A stretch of 33,404 bases of DNA from Pseudomonadota bacterium (GCA_027622495.1 JAQBYL010000003.1:1-33404), one strand, 5' to 3'. Counted from the stretch's first letter, positions 20,818 to 31,671 are shown. A program made the numbers and translations. The notes: a model not told the origin generated them from the sequence alone.

Positions 20818-22010
20818 GTGTGCTGACCCGAGACTGTGATATCGCCATTGTTGGCGGCGGTCTGGTCGGATCGGTCGCTGCCCTTGAAGCGGCGCGCGCA
20901 GGCTTTTCAACTGTGGTGATTGAACCCTCTCTCCCGCGCCACCTGGCCGGACGCCTGGGTGTAGATATCCGCAACGTTGCCCTGTCGCCGGCCTCGCGGG
21001 GTTTGCTCGAACCCCATGTGCCCTGGCAGACGTTGAACGCAACACCCTATGTGCGCATGCACGTGTGGGAAGAGCTCGGGACCTCGGCCATCGACTTTAC
21101 CGCCAAAGAGGTGGGCCGTGATTGTCTTGGGTGGGTGGTTGAAAACTCGCGTCTGCTCGTCGCTTTGCACAAGGCCCTGCAGGTAAGTCCGGTGCAGGTT
21201 CTGTGTGCGGGTCTGGATGCGCTGCAGATCAGGGACGAAGGGGTCGAAATCACCGTTGGAAGCCCGCAAGGCTCAGACACCTTGAACGCGCGCCTGCTCG
21301 TTGCCGCCGATGGCAACCGCTCCACCGTAGTTAAGTTGCTCGGTGCTGGCGCACGCATGCGGCCTACCGGTCAGGCTGCTCTTGCCAGTGTGATCCGATC
21401 TGAACTACCGCACCACAATACTGCCTACCAGCGTTTCTTAAGCGGCGGGCCAGTTGCGCTGTTACCGGGGCCTGAGCCGGACTTAAGTTCCCTGATCTGG
21501 TCGCAGAGCCCGACCATGGCGGCCCATCACGCGGCCATGCCGGAAACCGAGTTCCGCTCGACCCTTACGGGGGCGCTTCAGGGGATCGTCGGTGAGGTGC
21601 TTAAATGCGATGAGCGGGCAGTTTTTCCGCTGACTCAGCAGCTCGCCGATGATTTCAACCCGAAGGATCGCGTTCTGCTGCTTGGTGATGCGGCACGTGC
21701 GGTGCATCCGCTGGCCGGTCTGGGGGTCAACCTGGGTTTTGAAGATGTGGCCGCGTTCGCCGCCGGGTTGAAGAAGGGTGATCCCTTCAGTGCCGGCCAC
21801 TGGCGGGCCTTTGCGCGCGCCCGTAAAGCTCGTGGAGCCATGATGATCAACATTCTGGCCGGACTTTCATCGGTCTATTCGGCGCAGGCACCGGCAATGA
21901 ACTGGCTGCGCAACGTTGGCGTGCGCGCCTTCAACGAAAGCGATCTGCTCAAAAGGCTGATCATCACAGAAGCCATGGGGCTTGGTGAATTCGGCCGTCA
22001 GACCAGGTAG
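20814..22010 (+). CDS. ubiH: FAD-dependent ubiquinone hydroxylase (UbiH/VisC family)
   Basis: DIAIVGGGLVGSVAALEAA; RLLVAADGNRSTVVKLLG; VLLLGDAARAVHPLAGLGVNLGFEDVAA. GTG start overlaps the pepP stop. Confidence 0.88.
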   Translation: MSVLTRDCDIAIVGGGLVGSVAALEAARAGFSTVVIEPSLPRHLAGRLGVDIRNVALSPASRGLLEPHVPWQTLNATPYVRMHVWEELGTSAIDFTAKEVGRDCLGWVVENSRLLVALHKALQVSPVQVLCAGLDALQIRDEGVEITVGSPQGSDTLNARLLVAADGNRSTVVKLLGAGARMRPTGQAALASVIRSELPHHNTAYQRFLSGGPVALLPGPEPDLSSLIWSQSPTMAAHHAAMPETEFRSTLTGALQGIVGEVLKCDERAVFPLTQQLADDFNPKDRVLLLGDAARAVHPLAGLGVNLGFEDVAAFAAGLKKGDPFSAGHWRAFARARKARGAMMINILAGLSSVYSAQAPAMNWLRNVGVRAFNESDLLKRLIITEAMGLGEFGRQTR

Positions 22011-22126
22011 CGCCTGCACAGACGCCCTTAGGATTCGTGCACGCGGCTGGCGTGGCAGGCAAAAGCCAACGTAAAATCCCCGGGTCCCGTATTTTAATAA
22101 GTTTTTAAAGAGTTTTTGAAGAATCG

Positions 22127-23215
22127 ATGAGCAAACAGACAGCCCTGTACAGCGAACACCTCCATGCCGGTGCGCGCATGGTTGACTTTGCCGGTTGGCT
22201 GATGCCCCTGCACTACGGATCTCAACTCAACGAACATCTTCAGGTACGCAAGTCATCGGGCATGTTCGATGTTTCGCACATGACCGTGATCGATGTGCAA
22301 GGCGATGGCGCCACTGACTACTTAAGAAGGCTCATCGCCAATGATGTGGCGCGGCTGAAATCGCCAGGCATGGCGCAGTACGGAGCACTGTTGAACACCT
22401 CCGGGGGAATCATTGACGATCTGATCGTCTATCGCCGGCCGCAGGACTATCGCCTGGTCGTCAACGCAGGCACCCGCAATAAAGTGCTCGACTGGATCAA
22501 TCTGGAGCTCAACGAATTTGCGTTGATTTCGCCCGGCGCTGTCCAGGTGACTGAAGAGCCGTTGAGCATGATTGCGGTTCAAGGACCTCGGGCCATCGAT
22601 CACTTCGCCAGCGTGACCGGTGTGCAGGGGCTTGCCGAAATGCCCCCGTTTACCATGCTTGAACGCGATGACTGGCTGATCGCACGCACTGGCTATACGG
22701 GTGAACAGGGGGTTGAGGTGATTCTGCCTGATACCGACGCCGTTGCGTTATGGCGGGATCTGGCTGAGGTCGGAGTGGCCCCCATCGGTCTTGGTGCCAG
22801 AGATACCCTGCGTCTGGAGGCGGGTCTCAATCTGTACGGCCAGGATATGGATGAGTCGACAAGCCCATTCATCTCCAATATCGGCTGGACGGTTGCCTGG
22901 AAGCCCGAAGACCGTATGTTTATCGGGCGCGAAGCGCTCGAAGCGCAGCGCAAGGCGGGTGTTCAGCAGAAGCTGACAGGTCTGGTTCTGCTGGAAAAGG
23001 GCGTCGTCCGGCACGACTGCGAGGTGCACACAGATGCAGGGATCGGGGTGGTGACCAGTGGTATCTTTTCACCAACATTGGGTTACAGTATCGCGCTTGC
23101 ACGGGTACCGGTGGCGGCGCAAGGGGATTGTGAAGTCGTCATCAGGAACAGGCGTTTGAGCGCGCGATTGGTCAAACCACCCTTTGTCCGAAATGGAGAA
23201 AAGGTTTTTACTTGA
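22127..23215 (+). CDS. gcvT: Aminomethyltransferase (glycine cleavage T protein)
   Basis: MVDFAGWLMPLHYGS, GMFDVSHM, YTGEQGVEVI, LGARDTLRLEAGLNLYGQDMD. Confidence 0.97.
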   Translation: MSKQTALYSEHLHAGARMVDFAGWLMPLHYGSQLNEHLQVRKSSGMFDVSHMTVIDVQGDGATDYLRRLIANDVARLKSPGMAQYGALLNTSGGIIDDLIVYRRPQDYRLVVNAGTRNKVLDWINLELNEFALISPGAVQVTEEPLSMIAVQGPRAIDHFASVTGVQGLAEMPPFTMLERDDWLIARTGYTGEQGVEVILPDTDAVALWRDLAEVGVAPIGLGARDTLRLEAGLNLYGQDMDESTSPFISNIGWTVAWKPEDRMFIGREALEAQRKAGVQQKLTGLVLLEKGVVRHDCEVHTDAGIGVVTSGIFSPTLGYSIALARVPVAAQGDCEVVIRNRRLSARLVKPPFVRNGEKVFT

Positions 23216-23285
23216 GTAAAAATCTTGCTCTAACCCGTCAGCGTGAGTCAGAACTAACAATGAGAATAGACCTTGGAGCCATTCG

Positions 23286-23681
23286 ATGAGTGAAACACCC
23301 ACCGAATTAAAATACGCCAGCACGCACGAATGGGCGCGCCTGGAAGAAGACGGTCAGGTCACGATCGGGATCACCGATCATGCCCAGAATGCCCTCGGGG
23401 ATGTGGTTTATGTTGAGCTGCCGGAACTGGATCAGCAGGTCAACGCGGGAGAAGAAGCTGGCGTGGTCGAATCGGTCAAGGCAGCGTCAGATATCTATGC
23501 ACCAGTGTCGGGGGTGGTCACTGCAATCAACGAGCGTCTGGAAGATGCCCCGGAGACCGTCAACCAGGACCCCTTCGGCGACGGCTGGTTCTATCGCATA
23601 GAACCCGATGATGTAGCGGACCTTGAAGACCTGTTGAGTGCCGAGGGTTACCTAGAAGTCTGTGAGGACGACGAGCACTAA
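23286..23681 (+). CDS. gcvH: Glycine cleavage system H protein
   Basis: [36 protein letters not shown]; lipoyl-lysine region [18 protein letters not shown]. Confidence 0.97.
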   Translation: MSETPTELKYASTHEWARLEEDGQVTIGITDHAQNALGDVVYVELPELDQQVNAGEEAGVVESVKAASDIYAPVSGVVTAINERLEDAPETVNQDPFGDGWFYRIEPDDVADLEDLLSAEGYLEVCEDDEH

Positions 23682-23772
23682 ACGCCTGCGACGAGGCGAT
23701 CCTCATATAGTCGCCCCTTGAGTGTCGCATCAGCTGCACACAAGCAGGCGCTTTTTCGAAACGGAGAACCAG

Positions 23773-25119
23773 ATGCCCTTTATTCCGCACACTCGAGATG
23801 ATGTGCAGACCATGTTGTCAGCTATCGGTGTGCCCACGATTGATGCGCTGTTCGATGAGATCCCGGCCCATCTGCGCTGCGCCGAACTAGAACAGGTACC
23901 CGCCGGTGTCAGCGAGATGGACATGCTGGCGTGGATGGCGCAGCGGGCAGAAGAAGATCGAGCCGGTGTGTGTTTTCTCGGTGCCGGTTGTTACGACCAC
24001 CATATTCCCGCCGCAGTCTGGGATCTCACCAGTCGCGGTGAGTTCATGACCGCCTATACCCCCTATCAGGCGGAGGCGAGTCAGGGCACGCTCCAGCTGA
24101 TCTATGAGTACCAGTCGATGATGGCGGCACTGACGGCCATGGAGGTGTCTAACGCGTCGGTTTATGACGGGGCATCGGGCCTTGCTGAGGCCGTGTTGAT
24201 GGCGATTCGCGCCAATAAAAAAGCCCCCGCGCGGCGTGTATTGATGAGCCAGGGACTGCATCCTAATTATGCCAAGGCGGCGCGCAATATCGCCTGCCAT
24301 CAGGGGATTACCTTTGATCCGCTGGCGCAGGCGCAAGGTGTGATCGATCTCGACGCGTTACCCGATGATGACGAGCCGGTTGCCGCCATCGTTATACAGC
24401 AGCCTAACTTCCTGGGCCTGCTGGAACCTGTGGATGAACTCACCGACTGGGCCCAGGCGCGCGGTGCGCTGGTCATCGCAGTGGTGAATCCCATGACGCT
24501 TGCGGTGCTGAAGCCGCCGGGTCAGTGGGGGTCTCAAGGGGCCGATATCGCCTGTGGCGACGGGCAACCCTTTGGCATTCCCATGGCGTCTGGCGGTCCA
24601 TCGTTCGGTTTTGTCTGTACCCGCTCAGCGCTGGTGCGGCAGATGCCCGGCCGGATCATCGGTCAGACTGAAGATCTGGACGGCAAGACCGGCTATACCC
24701 TCACCCTGCAGGCCCGGGAGCAGCACATCCGGCGCGGCAAAGCGACCTCCAACATCTGCACCAATCAGGGTCTGCTGGTGACTGCTGGCACCATCTATCT
24801 CAGTTTGGCCGGACCGCAGGGGCTGCGGCGCACGGCGCTGGCCTGCCACAACAATACGCGGATGCTGGTGGAGACATTGACCGCCATCGAGGGGGTCGAG
24901 CGGGCTCACCAGGGGGCTTATTTTCACGAATGCGCACTACGCCTGCCGGGATCGGCCCGGTTGAGCCTCGCGCGGCTGCTCGATCATGGGATTCTGGGCG
25001 GGCTTGCGCTGGGGGACTTCGGTGGCGAGGACAATCAGATCCTGGTGTGTGCCACCGAAAAACGCACTCGTGGTGAGATCACGGCTTATGCTGATGCCTT
25101 AAGGGAGGTCCTTGCGTGA
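23773..25119 (+). CDS. gcvPA: Glycine dehydrogenase (decarboxylating) subunit 1
   Basis: [54 protein letters not shown] ggagaa before ATG 23773 (track start 23722 is less likely). Confidence 0.95.
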   Translation: MPFIPHTRDDVQTMLSAIGVPTIDALFDEIPAHLRCAELEQVPAGVSEMDMLAWMAQRAEEDRAGVCFLGAGCYDHHIPAAVWDLTSRGEFMTAYTPYQAEASQGTLQLIYEYQSMMAALTAMEVSNASVYDGASGLAEAVLMAIRANKKAPARRVLMSQGLHPNYAKAARNIACHQGITFDPLAQAQGVIDLDALPDDDEPVAAIVIQQPNFLGLLEPVDELTDWAQARGALVIAVVNPMTLAVLKPPGQWGSQGADIACGDGQPFGIPMASGGPSFGFVCTRSALVRQMPGRIIGQTEDLDGKTGYTLTLQAREQHIRRGKATSNICTNQGLLVTAGTIYLSLAGPQGLRRTALACHNNTRMLVETLTAIEGVERAHQGAYFHECALRLPGSARLSLARLLDHGILGGLALGDFGGEDNQILVCATEKRTRGEITAYADALREVLA

Positions 25120-26570
25120 GCGAAACAATATTTGATCTCAGCAGACCCGGCCGAGCTGCAAGCGCTCAATTCACCGGCCCGCAGCTTGGGCAGCCAGACG
25201 ACCTACCGGCGGCCCTGATGCGGCAGACCCCCCCTGCTCTGCCGGAAGTGTCGGAGCTGCAGGTGGTCCGGCACTACACCAATCTGTCGCGGCGCAACTT
25301 TTCCATCGACACCCAGTTCTATCCGCTCGGCTCCTGCACCATGAAGTACAACCCCAGAGGTGCGCATCGTGCTGCCAGCCTGCCCGGTTTTCTGAACCGC
25401 CATCCGCTGGCACCGGAGGCGGTCAGTCAGGGTTATCTGCGATGTCTGTTCGAGCTGCAGGAAATCCTCAAGGCAGTGACCGGTATGCGCGGTGTCTCGC
25501 TCACCCCCATGGCGGGAGCACAGGGGGAATTCGCCGGGGTGGCGATGATTCGTGCCTACCATGCCGCTCGCAATGATCACGCACGCACCGAAATTCTGAT
25601 CCCCAGTGCCGCCCACGGAACCAATCCAGCCACCGCGGTGATGTGCGGTTACAAAGTTGCCGAAGTGGCGGTTGATGCCAGCGGTGACGTGGATCTGGAG
25701 GCGCTCAAGGCCTGCGTGGGGCCGCAGACGGCTGGGCTCATGATGACCAATCCGTCCACTTGCGGGGTCTTTGAACGACGTATCGATGCCATCGCGGCCG
25801 TGGTCCACGAAGCCGGTGGCCTGCTCTACTACGACGGCGCCAACCTCAATGCCATCCTCGGTAAGGTGCGCCCGGGAGACATGGGTTTTGATGTTCTGCA
25901 CATGAATCTGCACAAGACGTTCGCCACCCCCCATGGCGGCGGTGGCCCAGGTGCAGGCCCTGTTGGCGTAAGTGAACGCTTACTTCCCTATTTGCCAACG
26001 CCCATGGCAGCAAAGACCGGCGAAGGTTATCGCTGGGTGGGTCAAGATGAGTTGCCGGACAGTATCGGCAGGTTGGCCGGCTTTTTCGGCAACGCCGGTA
26101 TTCTGCTGCGCGCCCTCGCCTACGCCATGTTGCTCGGCCGCGAAGGGCTGCACAGGGTGGGTGAATATTCCACGCTCAATGCCAACTATCTTGCCAGGCG
26201 CCTTCAGGCGGAGGGTTTCAAACTCGCCTACGAGGATCGCAGGGCGACCCATGAGTTCATCATCACCTTTGCGCGGGAGGCAAAGGAGTTAGGGGTGAAT
26301 GCCATGGACTTTGCCAAACGTCTGCTGGACCACGGGGTGCACGCCCCGACCACCTATTTCCCGCTCTTGGTCCCGGAGTGTTTTCTGATCGAGCCCACCG
26401 AGACCGAGACCCTTGGGGAGCTCGACAACTTCATCACTGCGATGATTGCGATCAAGGCCGAAGCAGTGACCGATCCAGAGACATTGCGCAGCGCCCCGCA
26501 CACGCTACCGGTCCGTCGTCTGGATGATGTGAAGGCCGCCCGCGAGCTGAACCTGACCTGGCGTGGCTGA
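25116..26570 (+). CDS. gcvPB: Glycine dehydrogenase (decarboxylating) subunit 2
   Basis: [31 protein letters not shown]-lysine motif [21 protein letters not shown] start overlaps the gcvPA TGA (GTGA). Confidence 0.96.
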   Translation: MSETIFDLSRPGRAASAQFTGPQLGQPDDLPAALMRQTPPALPEVSELQVVRHYTNLSRRNFSIDTQFYPLGSCTMKYNPRGAHRAASLPGFLNRHPLAPEAVSQGYLRCLFELQEILKAVTGMRGVSLTPMAGAQGEFAGVAMIRAYHAARNDHARTEILIPSAAHGTNPATAVMCGYKVAEVAVDASGDVDLEALKACVGPQTAGLMMTNPSTCGVFERRIDAIAAVVHEAGGLLYYDGANLNAILGKVRPGDMGFDVLHMNLHKTFATPHGGGGPGAGPVGVSERLLPYLPTPMAAKTGEGYRWVGQDELPDSIGRLAGFFGNAGILLRALAYAMLLGREGLHRVGEYSTLNANYLARRLQAEGFKLAYEDRRATHEFIITFAREAKELGVNAMDFAKRLLDHGVHAPTTYFPLLVPECFLIEPTETETLGELDNFITAMIAIKAEAVTDPETLRSAPHTLPVRRLDDVKAARELNLTWRG

Positions 26571-26578
26571 GGTGGTTT

Positions 26579-28636
26579 TCAGGCGAGCTGAGCTTTCAGG
26601 CTGGCCAGATCGTTGATTGGCGGTGAGCAGCTCAAGCCCGAACAGACGAACGCAACGGCTCGATTGCGAACCTCGGAACTGACCAGTCTGGGCAGATAGT
26701 CTGGCGGGTGGCTGACCCCTTCGTAGGGAATCGCGTACACGTCGCGCCACGGTGTATAGCGATTCGAAAGCTCTGTCACCCAGGCTTCGATTTCAGCCAC
26801 AGGTCCGCGGACGATTACCAGCTCATGGTCGCGGGTGCGTTCCAGCCCACTCAACAAGGTGCAGTGACCGGCGGGATAGTGTTCAACGCTGGCTTTGGCC
26901 CATTGGAAACAGCCCGCTGCCAGGTCAAGGTAGGCGGGTTTAGCGCTCAGATGACCCAGACGCTGCAGCACTGTTGCCATGACCCCGTTAGCGGCCGGCA
27001 GCGAGTCATCCACGGTGGGCTTGGGTCTGAACACCGGTGTCTGATGGGCCTGTGCGCTGAAGAAGAAGCCCCCCGCGCTGGGATCGGAAAAATCCGCAAT
27101 AACGCGCTCCGCCAGATTCAACGCGAGCAGATAGTCAGCATCCCGCCAGCGTGCCCCGAGCAGGTCGAGCAGGGCATTCAGCAGGTTGGCGTAGTCATCC
27201 AGGTAAGCAGGAATGCGGGCCTCACCGTCTGTATAGCTTGCAAAGAGCCTGTCATCGCGCCACATGACGGTGGAAAGGAAGTCAGCCGCTTCACTCGCGC
27301 GATCGATCCAGGCCGGTTCCTTGAGGGCGCGGCCGGCTTTGACCAGGCCGCTGATGGTGAGTGCATTCCAGGCGGTGAGGATCTTGGGGTCGATGGCCGG
27401 AGGCGTTCTCTGCATACGGGCGTTGAAGAGTTTGTTTCGTGCGATCTCCAGAGTTTCATCCGCCTGCGGACGACCAAGGCTCAAGCGGGTCACCACCGAG
27501 CGCCACGAGTCGTGGCGGTGCAGGTTCCAGCGACCCTCGAAGTTTGCCGGTTTATCCAGACCAAACAGTGTTTCCATCAGCAGGTACTCGTCCTCATCGA
27601 GGACCTGCTTCACCTGGTCACGCCGCCACACATAGTACTTGCCCTCGCTACCTTCGGTGTCAGCGTCCACCGCGGCGTAGAAGCCACCGTCGGGATGGCT
27701 CATGTCGCGCAACAACCACGCAACCGTCATCCGAACCGTACTTTCAAACAGATCATCCGGCCCGATGGTCAGTGCATCGGCATACACCGACAACAGTTGC
27801 CCGTTGTCATAAAGCATTTTTTCGAAATGCGGAATCATCCACTGATTGTCGGTGGAGTAGCGGCAGAAACCGCCTCCCAGATGATCGAAGATGCCGCCCC
27901 TTGCCATCTTTGTCAGGGTGATCATGGCCATCTCGAGACCTGGATTATCGGAATCATTGTGGCGTTTGAGGTGAGCCGAATGCCGCAACAGGCGGTCAAT
28001 GGCTGTGGGCATGGGAAACTTAGGCGCATTGCCGAAGCCACCGTGGTTGGTGTCGTACTGGCTGCCCAGCTGACTGCGTGCGGCAACCAGCAGATCCGTA
28101 TCGGCGACATCGCTCGCCTGAGTGCTCGCCCCCAGCGCATTCAGAACTCGAATCAGTTTTTCACCCTGGTCGGTCAGGTCCTTACGATTGGTCGTGAACG
28201 CTTCACTGATACGCAGCAGCAGATCGACAAAGCCTGGCAGCTGGTAACGGGGTGTTTTAGGAAAGTAGGTGCCACCAAAAAAAGGCGTCAGTGTATCGGG
28301 GTCTAAAAACATTGAGAGCGGCCAGCCGCCCGTCTGGCGGGTCAACAACTGGTGCGCCGCCTGGTACACCTTGTCGAGATCGGGACGTTCCTCGCGGTCG
28401 ACCTTGATACAGATGAAGTGTTCGTTCATGACATCGGCAGTCGATGGGTCTTCGAAAGATTCGTGTGCCATGACATGACACCAGTGACAGGCGGAGTAAC
28501 CGATAGATAAAAATATCGGTTTGCCGCTTGTTCGCGCGGCTTGCAGGGCCTCATCATCCCAGGGCTGCCAGAACACCGGATTACCCGCGTGTTGTTTGAG
28601 GTATTCACTGGTCTCCTGGTCCAGACGGTTGATCAT
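26579..28636 (-). CDS. Thioredoxin-domain protein of the YyaL/SSP411 (DUF255) family
   Basis: HAGNPVFWQPWDDEAL, PIFLSIGYSACHWCHVMAHESFED, GGWPLSMFLDPD, GGIFDHLGGGFCRYSTD. Confidence 0.93.
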   Translation of the reverse strand: MINRLDQETSEYLKQHAGNPVFWQPWDDEALQAARTSGKPIFLSIGYSACHWCHVMAHESFEDPSTADVMNEHFICIKVDREERPDLDKVYQAAHQLLTRQTGGWPLSMFLDPDTLTPFFGGTYFPKTPRYQLPGFVDLLLRISEAFTTNRKDLTDQGEKLIRVLNALGASTQASDVADTDLLVAARSQLGSQYDTNHGGFGNAPKFPMPTAIDRLLRHSAHLKRHNDSDNPGLEMAMITLTKMARGGIFDHLGGGFCRYSTDNQWMIPHFEKMLYDNGQLLSVYADALTIGPDDLFESTVRMTVAWLLRDMSHPDGGFYAAVDADTEGSEGKYYVWRRDQVKQVLDEDEYLLMETLFGLDKPANFEGRWNLHRHDSWRSVVTRLSLGRPQADETLEIARNKLFNARMQRTPPAIDPKILTAWNALTISGLVKAGRALKEPAWIDRASEAADFLSTVMWRDDRLFASYTDGEARIPAYLDDYANLLNALLDLLGARWRDADYLLALNLAERVIADFSDPSAGGFFFSAQAHQTPVFRPKPTVDDSLPAANGVMATVLQRLGHLSAKPAYLDLAAGCFQWAKASVEHYPAGHCTLLSGLERTRDHELVIVRGPVAEIEAWVTELSNRYTPWRDVYAIPYEGVSHPPDYLPRLVSSEVRNRAVAFVCSGLSCSPPINDLASLKAQLA

Positions 28637-28638
28637 TA

Positions 28639-28792
28639 CGCTTCTCTTTTTAAAGGGTGCCGCGGCGCTTTTTAAAGGACGCCGCTTCTCTTTTTAAAGG
28701 ACGCCGCTTCTCTTTTTAAAGGACGCCGCGGCGCTTTATATAGGGTGCCGCGGCGCTTTTTTAAGGGTGCCACATCTGTTTTTATAGGACGC
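28639..28792. repeat. Tandem array of seven contiguous 22-bp units (decayed eighth to 28814) in the yyaL-like/rppH divergent intergenic region
   Basis: Units at 28639, 28661, 28683, 28705, 28727, 28749, 28771: CGCTTCTCTTTTTAAAGGGTGC; CGCGGCGCTTTTTAAAGGACGC; CGCTTCTCTTTTTAAAGGACGC (twice); CGCGGCGCTTTATATAGGGTGC; CGCGGCGCTTTTTTAAGGGTGC; CACATCTGTTTTTATAGGACGC. Spacing is exactly 22 nt. Confidence 0.97.
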
Positions 28793-28891
28793 CACAGGCG
28801 CTTGGTTCAGTGTGCATCATCGCATGGATGGTGCTGGTTGGTAATTTCCCCGGGATTGATGTTCAATCGGACGAAGGCAGGGGATAACGAA

Positions 28892-29404
28892 TTGGTTGAT
28901 GCAGATGGGTTCCGCCCCAATGTTGGGATCATTTTGTCGAACGCGCATGGGCAGGTGCTGTGGGCCCGTCGGGTCGGCGGTCATGACGCATGGCAGTTCC
29001 CGCAGGGAGGCATTGATGAGAATGAATCGACAGAACAGGCGTTGTATCGCGAACTGTACGAGGAAGTGGGTCTGACGCGCGAGAGCGTCAGAATACTCGG
29101 GCGGACACGTGGCTGGTTGCGCTACCGTTTGCCCCGGCGCATGCGTCGACGTAACTCAACTGTTGGTTTTCAGGGGCAGAAGCAGAAGTGGTTTCTGCTC
29201 GAAATGCTCTGTGACGATGCAACTGTGCAGATGGACTGTTCTGTCAAACCGGAATTCGACGCCTGGCGCTGGGTGAGCTATTGGTACCCGGTGAGCCAGG
29301 TTGTGGACTTCAAACGCTCGGTCTATCGACGTGCGCTCAAAGAACTGGCGCCGTTTTTACTCCAGGATGATCTGCTGATCGACAGGGGAGCACGCGGGTG
29401 CTGA
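28892..29404 (+). CDS. rppH: RNA pyrophosphohydrolase (Nudix)
   Basis: [59 protein letters not shown] (Nudix box), [26 protein letters not shown] at 28892 aligns with the E. coli RppH initiator; in-frame ATG 28859 is the alternative. Track start 28745 lies inside the repeats. Confidence 0.93.
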   Translation: MVDADGFRPNVGIILSNAHGQVLWARRVGGHDAWQFPQGGIDENESTEQALYRELYEEVGLTRESVRILGRTRGWLRYRLPRRMRRRNSTVGFQGQKQKWFLLEMLCDDATVQMDCSVKPEFDAWRWVSYWYPVSQVVDFKRSVYRRALKELAPFLLQDDLLIDRGARGC

Positions 29405-31671
29405 CCCGGCTGCACAACATCGTCCAGGATGTGGTGGCGTCAGGCAAATTTGCCGAACAGCTGCAGATCATCGTTGTCGAGGTCAATAAGGCGCTCGGGA
29501 CGGAAGTTTGTTCAGTCTATCTGATGAACCCGATGCGCAGCGGCTACATCATGGCTGCCAATCAGGGCCTTAACCAGGATGTCGTAGGCCAGATCAGCCT
29601 TGGCCTAGACGAAGGGTTAGTCGGTCTGGTCGGCCGCCGGGCTGAACCGATCAACCTGGAGGATGCTACCAAGCATCCGCGTTACTACTACATGCCGGGG
29701 CTCGGTGAAGAAGCGTTCAATGCGTTTCTGGGTGTTCCGATCATCCATCACCGCGAAGTCCTTGGCGTGCTGGTGGTTCAACAGCGGGCCAAGCGCCGTT
29801 TCGATGAAAGTGAAGAAGCCTTCCTTGTGACCTTATCGGTCCAGCTGGCGAGTGTGGTTTCGCACGCACAGGCAACCGGGGGCATCAGCGCCCTTTCTGG
29901 TTCTGACTACCCCGCACAGGATGTGATGTTCAAGGGTGTGCCTGGTTCGCCTGGGATTTCCCAGGGAGTTGCCGTGGTGATTCAACCTGTGGCCAGCCTG
30001 GATGGTGTCGTAGACCGCGAAGTCGACGACGTGACGGCGGAGCTGCAGATTCTCGATAAGGCGGTGGAATCTGTGCGGGCAGACATCTCGCGAATCAGTG
30101 AACAGTTTTCCGGAAGCCTGCCGCGCGAGGAACTGGCACTGTTTGACGCCTATCTGCATATGCTCGACGACGAGGCGATCCCCGGCGATATCCGCGACCG
30201 GATCCGGCGCGGTCAATGGGCTCAAGGTGCTCTCAAACAGGTGATCCGTGAACACGTGCGCCGTTTCGAGCAGATGGAAGATTCCTATCTGCGTGAGCGT
30301 GGCGCCGATGTAAAAGATCTGGGTCTGCGGGTTCTGTCTTATCTTCAGGACATCCGCACGAAAAAAATCCACTTCCCGGAAAACACCATTCTGGTGGCCG
30401 AGGACGTGACCCCTGGGATGCTCGCGAGCATCCCGGCAGAACGTCTGAAAGGTGTGGTGTCAATCAAAGGTTCCGGCAATTCGCACGTTGCGATCCTTGC
30501 TCAGGCGCTTGGTGTACCTGCTGTGATGGGCGCGCTGGACGTGCCTATATTTGAGATCGAAAACCAGTCGCTCATTATCGATGGCTACTATGGCGAGGTC
30601 TTCGTAAATCCGAGCCCGGGCCTTTCTAACCAGTACAACGATCTCATCGACGAAGAAAAAGAGTTCACCCAGGAACTGGATCTGCTGAAGAACCTGCGCT
30701 GTGTGACCCGTGATGGTTGGCGTGTGCGGCTGTGGGTGAACATCGGTTTGAGCGGCGATATATCCCGGTCACTGGATCGCGGTGCCGAAGGCATTGGCCT
30801 GTTCCGAACGGAAATTCCGTTCATGAGCAAAGACCGGTTTCCAACAGAAGAAGAACAACGGGTGATCTATCGGCATCACATGGAAGCGTTTGAGCCGCGC
30901 ACGGTAACCATGCGGACGCTGGACGTAGGGGGAGACAAGCCGCTCGCGTATTTTCCGATCACCGAAGAAAACCCGTTCCTTGGCTGGCGTGGTATCCGGG
31001 TGACACTGGACCATCCGGAGATTTTCCTGGTTCAAGTGCGGGCCATGATCAAAGCCAACGTGGGTCTCGAGTGTCTGTTGCGGATCATGCTGCCGATGAT
31101 TTCTTCCGTCACGGAAGTCGACGAAGCCCAGCGTCTCATCGATCAGGCGTACGACGAGGTGCTCGAAGAAGGGCTACAGGTTAAGAGGCCTTCGGTTGGT
31201 GTGATGATTGAGGTACCGTCAGCGGTTTATCAGTCGCGCCTCTTAGCCCGCAAAGTCGATTTTCTGGCCGTTGGCTCCAACGACCTGACACAGTACATGC
31301 TTGCGGTTGATCGTAATAACCCACGCGTGGCTGAGCTATACAGCGAAAGCCATCCGGCAGTTCTGAAAGCGATGCGAGAAGTTGCCAGGAGTGCTCATGC
31401 AGAGGGTAAATTCATTGGGTGCTGTGGCGAAGTTGCTGGCACCCCTGCCGGGGCGATTCTGCTCATGGCGATGGGTTATCAGGTGCTGTCCATGAATGCG
31501 ACTAACCTGCCGAGGGTAAAATGGGTGTTGCGCAACGTTAAACGACGGGATGCAAGGCGCATGCTTGCACGAGTACTAAAAATGGAAACAACCGCAGAGA
31601 TCAAAGCCTACATGCAGGGCGAGCTGATTGCTGCCGGTCTCGGCCGGGTGGTACCGAGCCACCACAAATAA
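29398..31671 (+). CDS. ptsP: Phosphoenolpyruvate-protein phosphotransferase PtsP (EI-Ntr, GAF + EI domains)
   Basis: N-terminal GAF (EVCSVYLMN...[11 protein letters not shown]), [65 protein letters not shown]. Confidence 0.95.
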   Translation: MLTRLHNIVQDVVASGKFAEQLQIIVVEVNKALGTEVCSVYLMNPMRSGYIMAANQGLNQDVVGQISLGLDEGLVGLVGRRAEPINLEDATKHPRYYYMPGLGEEAFNAFLGVPIIHHREVLGVLVVQQRAKRRFDESEEAFLVTLSVQLASVVSHAQATGGISALSGSDYPAQDVMFKGVPGSPGISQGVAVVIQPVASLDGVVDREVDDVTAELQILDKAVESVRADISRISEQFSGSLPREELALFDAYLHMLDDEAIPGDIRDRIRRGQWAQGALKQVIREHVRRFEQMEDSYLRERGADVKDLGLRVLSYLQDIRTKKIHFPENTILVAEDVTPGMLASIPAERLKGVVSIKGSGNSHVAILAQALGVPAVMGALDVPIFEIENQSLIIDGYYGEVFVNPSPGLSNQYNDLIDEEKEFTQELDLLKNLRCVTRDGWRVRLWVNIGLSGDISRSLDRGAEGIGLFRTEIPFMSKDRFPTEEEQRVIYRHHMEAFEPRTVTMRTLDVGGDKPLAYFPITEENPFLGWRGIRVTLDHPEIFLVQVRAMIKANVGLECLLRIMLPMISSVTEVDEAQRLIDQAYDEVLEEGLQVKRPSVGVMIEVPSAVYQSRLLARKVDFLAVGSNDLTQYMLAVDRNNPRVAELYSESHPAVLKAMREVARSAHAEGKFIGCCGEVAGTPAGAILLMAMGYQVLSMNATNLPRVKWVLRNVKRRDARRMLARVLKMETTAEIKAYMQGELIAAGLGRVVPSHHK

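Noticed and set aside
19447-21045. 532-aa minus-strand ORF opposite pepP and the start of ubiH
   Set aside because: Shadow ORF opposite conserved pepP; no recognisable family. The equal length to the other 532-aa ORF looks coincidental.
22011-22126. Glycine riboswitch upstream of gcvT
   Set aside because: By eye the 116-nt leader lacks the conserved glycine aptamer motifs. An Infernal search would be decisive. A small AAGTTTTTAAAG/AGTTTTTGAAG repeat is present but too short to interpret.
26708-28306. 532-aa plus-strand ORF opposite the yyaL-like gene
   Set aside because: Fully antisense to a well-supported coding gene, no recognisable domain, low-complexity composition typical of shadow ORFs in GC-rich DNA.
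28639-28814. 22-bp repeats as a CRISPR array or mobile-element terminal repeats
   Set aside because: Units are directly contiguous with no spacers, no cas genes or transposase nearby.
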